This document shows, one piece after another, positions 61,369 through 64,000 of a DNA stretch of 64,000 bases (within the stretch, counting starts at the first letter, position 1; each line of letters starts with the position of its first letter). Position numbers and translations under genes: made by a program. This DNA is from Streptomyces sp. NBC_00224. Lineage in GTDB: Bacteria; Actinomycetota; Actinomycetes; Streptomycetales; Streptomycetaceae. The notes below the pieces were generated by a model that saw only the letters and a program-made list of their open reading frames with translations, searched no databases and was not told the DNA's origin. Where the stretch lies: positions 3,720,001-3,784,000 of the forward strand of contig NZ_CP108106.1 of the NCBI RefSeq assembly GCF_041435195.1, read 5' to 3'.

Positions 61369-62121
61369 GTGGAGGACGGCGTACGGGTCATGGTCGCTTC
61401 CGCATTGGGTCGGCTCTTGGGCTCGGTCCTGACGGAAGCACTCCCCCACGCCACCATCGTCGTAGCCCTCGATCCGGCAGCGGTTCACCACGCCGTCGTG
61501 GGCCGGGTTCGCTTCGACGCCGTCGTGGCCGACCTGATCTGGATGGACCCGGCCTACGAGTACGACTTCGACGGCCTGGACGTCCTCAAGCTCCTGCGCG
61601 ACAGCAACCGCAGCGCCCCCATGATCATGGCCCTGCACGGCCATGGCATCGAGCGCGACCACCTGGAAGAAGCCGTCACCCAGCCCGAAGTCGTCGGCGT
61701 CGTCCAGAAGGCAGCTGGCTTCGGGCAGCCGATTGAGGCGGTACAGATTGCGGCCGCTGGCGGCAGTCTGCCGAAGGCGAAGTTCCCCATCGGCCAGCGT
61801 CTGATCTGCCCGTCACTCGACAGCTACTTCAGTAGTGGACGTCGCGGTTGCACGGCAGCCCGGCTTGCGGGGGCCATCGCCGCCGGGCGGGCCACCGACT
61901 ACCAGTCGCTCGCCGCCGCCACCTGCATGCCGCTCAACACCGTGAACAAGCTCATGAGCTACCTAGGTCCGCTCATTGAGGCTCGGGGTGAGCACGACCC
62001 AGCGCTGCCGCTGAACTCGCAGGTGGTGTACCGGTGGTGCGGCGAACACTCCCGCTACCTCTTGAGCTGGCACCGCAGAAGATCGCACCAGATCCGACCC
62101 AACAAAAGAGATGCGGGTTAA
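61369..62121 (+). CDS. Response-regulator-like DNA-binding protein
   Basis: A 250-residue protein. Residues 5-130 resemble a receiver (VRVMVASALGRLLGSVL, FDAVVADLIW with the phospho-Asp position, VVGVVQKAAG with the Lys), but the acidic pocket at the start is lost (VASAL instead of VADDH). The C-terminal region (DYQSLAAATCMPLNTVNKLMSYL) is a helix-turn-helix like that of NarL or sigma-region-4. No kinase gene is nearby. Probably phosphorylation-independent. Confidence 0.7.
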   Translation: MEDGVRVMVASALGRLLGSVLTEALPHATIVVALDPAAVHHAVVGRVRFDAVVADLIWMDPAYEYDFDGLDVLKLLRDSNRSAPMIMALHGHGIERDHLEEAVTQPEVVGVVQKAAGFGQPIEAVQIAAAGGSLPKAKFPIGQRLICPSLDSYFSSGRRGCTAARLAGAIAAGRATDYQSLAAATCMPLNTVNKLMSYLGPLIEARGEHDPALPLNSQVVYRWCGEHSRYLLSWHRRRSHQIRPNKRDAG

Positions 62122-63203
62122 TTGCGTCCATAAAGGACGATCCCGATCTTGGGCGTTATCTTCAAGAGGCCGCTGGGGCATGCGACGGACGACGAGCCCT
62201 TGCCCTGCTTGACCGATCTGGGCTCTATTAGAACTTCGGGCTCCTTGAGCGTTCCCGCGACTGCTGAACCATCTAGAGTTATTTGGCCGCATTCCCCTGT
62301 CAGTAGATTTACTTTCACAGGGATCGGCTCGCTAATACGCGGGTCAGCTGGCGCCTGGCTGCCGCTCGCGATGAAAACGAAACCCATGATCGCCACAGAC
62401 AGTAGTACGCCAAACCGAGAAATCCCGCTAACCAGAATATCGTAGCGGCGCTTCGCCTGCATCAGCTGCACATACGTCACGATTTGCTGAACCGACGCCT
62501 CAATCCTTGCGCGACTCGGCATCTCCTCGTGCGTCAAGGACTCAAGGGCTTGCGGCTTTTTGCCGCAGTATAGAATTAGAAGATCGATCACTCTGGTGAT
62601 CCCGAGAGATGCCAGAACCTCACGATAAGAATTTATATATTCACACGGATCTTGCTCTGAGCCATAGAAGAATATCTTTATGCAGTGCCTTATTTTGCGC
62701 CCTCCAGTGGGGATGGTTGCGATTATTGGCGAGCCCTGCATAGGGCCTGATTCCGGCAACGGGACAGCTGTCACGCCGAGGGTGTTCTCTATTTCCTCGG
62801 GTGTGAGTTTCCCATCCTCAACACTAGCAAGCTGCGCTTCTAGGGTCTTTCTCTCCAGTTCTGAAAGCACGCTCAGCGTGACCGGACTCAAAACAAGCAC
62901 TCGTGCCGCGCGCAGCAATACCGCGCCGGTCGAGAAGATAGCAACTATGAAACAACCCGAACCAATCGCCTTGGCCACATTGCCGGATGTTGAGGTCAAC
63001 TGGCTTAGCTGAAGACCCGTGATCAGTACGGCGGTGACCGAGGCAGAAGCAGCGATCACCCATTTGGCTGAACTTCTGATGCTCTCGTTGGCTTGCACGT
63101 GGTCAAGCGCAACAGGAGTGGGCGCCACATCGGCAGGAAGAACCGACGAGACTTGAGTGGCAGCCGCTTCAGGAGTGTGTTCGGGTTCAGATTGCGTCGC
63201 CAT
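62118..63203 (-). CDS. Membrane protein of unknown function
   Basis: About 361 residues. Two adjacent membrane helices near 45-65 and 72-95 (SAKWVIAASASVTAVLITGL, GSGCFIVAIFSTGAVLL), a long cytoplasmic helical part (LSELERKTLEAQLASVEDGKLTPEE), a third helix near 265-285, and an exterior beta-rich end. The start ATG 63203 is preferred to 63239. Overlaps the convergent regulator gene by 4 bases. No family recognised. Confidence 0.65.
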   Translation of the reverse strand: MATQSEPEHTPEAAATQVSSVLPADVAPTPVALDHVQANESIRSSAKWVIAASASVTAVLITGLQLSQLTSTSGNVAKAIGSGCFIVAIFSTGAVLLRAARVLVLSPVTLSVLSELERKTLEAQLASVEDGKLTPEEIENTLGVTAVPLPESGPMQGSPIIATIPTGGRKIRHCIKIFFYGSEQDPCEYINSYREVLASLGITRVIDLLILYCGKKPQALESLTHEEMPSRARIEASVQQIVTYVQLMQAKRRYDILVSGISRFGVLLSVAIMGFVFIASGSQAPADPRISEPIPVKVNLLTGECGQITLDGSAVAGTLKEPEVLIEPRSVKQGKGSSSVACPSGLLKITPKIGIVLYGRN

Positions 63204-63256
63204 GCCTGTAGCACAACACATCGGTCCATGACTGGCCACCCGGCGGGAGTCCTCCT

Positions 63257-63613
63257 ATGTCCTCGCATGAATCCAAGAGCGGTCGAGAAAAAGAACCACT
63301 TTCAAGGCAAGAGATTAGGTTGAGCGATCCCGAGCTGGTATCGGTTAGAGACTTGATTGAAGATCCGGAACGCTTCATACTTCAGGTGACTGAAGGCCTA
63401 GCTCCCGTTACAATCACTCGCCATGGACAGTTCGTGGCACTCATCCTCCCAATGGCTAGCACTGGGCTAAGCCGGTACGTGCTCAACCAGAAGCACGACC
63501 TCGCCTATTTCGATTCTCTCATTCAAGAAGCTGATGACGGATCCCATCGAACTGCATCACAGCTGGAGGCAGACATCGGGGTTCATGTAGTCAAAGACCT
63601 CGACGGAGCGTAA
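63257..63613 (+). CDS. Phd/YefM-like antitoxin
   Basis: A 118-residue protein. LVSVRDLIEDPERFILQVTEGLAPVTITRHGQFVALIL is the DNA-binding Phd/YefM fold; the C-terminal part (YFDSLIQEADDGSHR) should bind the toxin. A charged N-terminal extension of about 25 residues is unusual. An open frame follows 30 bases later, as in toxin-antitoxin pairs. Confidence 0.75.
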   Translation: MSSHESKSGREKEPLSRQEIRLSDPELVSVRDLIEDPERFILQVTEGLAPVTITRHGQFVALILPMASTGLSRYVLNQKHDLAYFDSLIQEADDGSHRTASQLEADIGVHVVKDLDGA

Positions 63614-63643
63614 TGGAGAGCTAAGACGGCAAAGGGTGCCACG

Positions 63644-64000
63644 ATGAACACCTTCTCGAACTCCTTCACTGAATCGCTGCGTCAACTCAAAGAGCGGGAT
63701 TCAACAGTTGCCGACCAGGTCTATACGGTGGCACTGTTGCATCTCCCACGCATTCATGACCCATCAGTTGATCGCGACAACGGCTACCTTGAAAATCGAA
63801 ACACTGGGGAAATATATCGCGCTCGACGCGCAATCACGCCAGAGCGCCGCCACACACTCCTCGACCAGCCTGACCGTGCCGACTTCAACGATGCATATAA
63901 CTACGTGATTGGATATCGTGGTGACACCCCTCCCGGCTTTTACGTCTGCCTCTTGATACATACTCGGCAACTCAATTTTTGGAATATTGCTGGCCTATGG
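63644..64000 (+). CDS. Partial gene after the antitoxin, possible toxin
   Basis: The frame is open to the window end: 119 codons seen, no stop. MNTFSNSFTESLRQLKERDS, then DNGYLENRNTGEIYRARRA and NYVIGYRGDTPPGFYVC. No ribonuclease signature recognised. Position behind a Phd-like antitoxin suggests the toxin, but it does not look like Doc or RelE. Partial. Confidence 0.55.
   Translation, partial: MNTFSNSFTESLRQLKERDSTVADQVYTVALLHLPRIHDPSVDRDNGYLENRNTGEIYRARRAITPERRHTLLDQPDRADFNDAYNYVIGYRGDTPPGFYVCLLIHTRQLNFWNIAGLW

Larger units (their letters stand above)
27444..64000. mobile_element. Integrative element inserted at tRNA-Lys, right end outside the window
   Basis: The element begins in the 3' half of tRNA-Lys copy 2 with a tyrosine integrase, XRE repressor and excisionase in standard order. 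Foreign character shows as lower and uneven GC, more TTA and AT-ending codons, dense small genes, a defence system and antitoxin genes, and loss of the Streptomyces intergenic repeats that fill 1-27 kb. No second copy of the tRNA 3' sequence (such as TTCGAGTCCCTGGCGGCGCA) occurs after 27.5 kb, so attR is beyond 64,000. The part from 51.1 kb has its own recombinase and may be an element inside the element. Confidence 0.8.

Noticed and set aside
27444..64000. Classical conjugative element genes (RepSA-type initiator, FtsK-like TraSA)
   Set aside because: None seen; the only transfer ATPase is the VirD4/TraG-like one at 58031. They could lie beyond the window.

Overview
The window looks like a high-GC Streptomyces chromosome carrying a large integrated mobile element. 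Evidence for Streptomyces: strong GC bias in third codon positions, many GTG starts, ATGA/GTGA overlaps, two secreted GH18 chitinases, an NsdA/Orf1590-type development regulator, and intergenic repeats of the GGGCTGGTCGCGCAGTTC type.

Positions 1-27,424 are ordinary chromosome. In order they hold a CBM2-GH18 chitinase, a two-component system, a spermidine-synthase-like protein, an NsdA-like regulator, a histidine phosphatase, a PAP2 membrane enzyme, a three-gene Fe-S nuclease/unknown/SF1-helicase operon, a tRNA-Lys(CTT), a secreted M6 protease, a PAS-GGDEF-EAL c-di-GMP protein, a second chitinase behind two DasR-like sites, a flavin monooxygenase, an amidase plus ehuBCDA-type ABC operon, an IclR regulator and a second identical tRNA-Lys.

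The element starts at that second tRNA-Lys (attL, about 27.43-27.50 kb). The integrase reading frame runs into the tRNA. No second copy of the tRNA 3' end is visible, so the element continues past 64,000 (more than 36.5 kb). Its left end has a tyrosine integrase with an inserted peptidoglycan-binding-like domain, an XRE repressor, an excisionase and a degenerate tRNA-like sequence. Cargo follows: several exported or membrane-anchored proteins (30.7-38.1 kb), a Gabija-type GajAB defence pair (38.8-41.4 kb), an XRE/DUF5753 regulatory module, and a tight operon at 43.6-47.8 kb. That operon links a degenerate NUDIX protein, a 28-residue membrane peptide, a DapF-like epimerase, a Ddl-like ATP-grasp ligase, a C39-like protease and a free-standing MurF C-terminal domain. 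It is the best candidate here for an undescribed system.

From about 51.1 to 61.1 kb lies a second mobility module, all on the minus strand: a large serine recombinase, a DUF932 protein, small proteins, two replication-relaxation-family proteins and a VirD4/TraG-like ATPase behind a near-consensus promoter. It may be a nested element. The window ends with a response-regulator-like protein, a membrane protein and the start of a Phd-antitoxin operon cut by the window edge. A promoter, long hairpin and terminator at 51.0-51.2 kb suggest a small structured RNA at the junction of the two modules.
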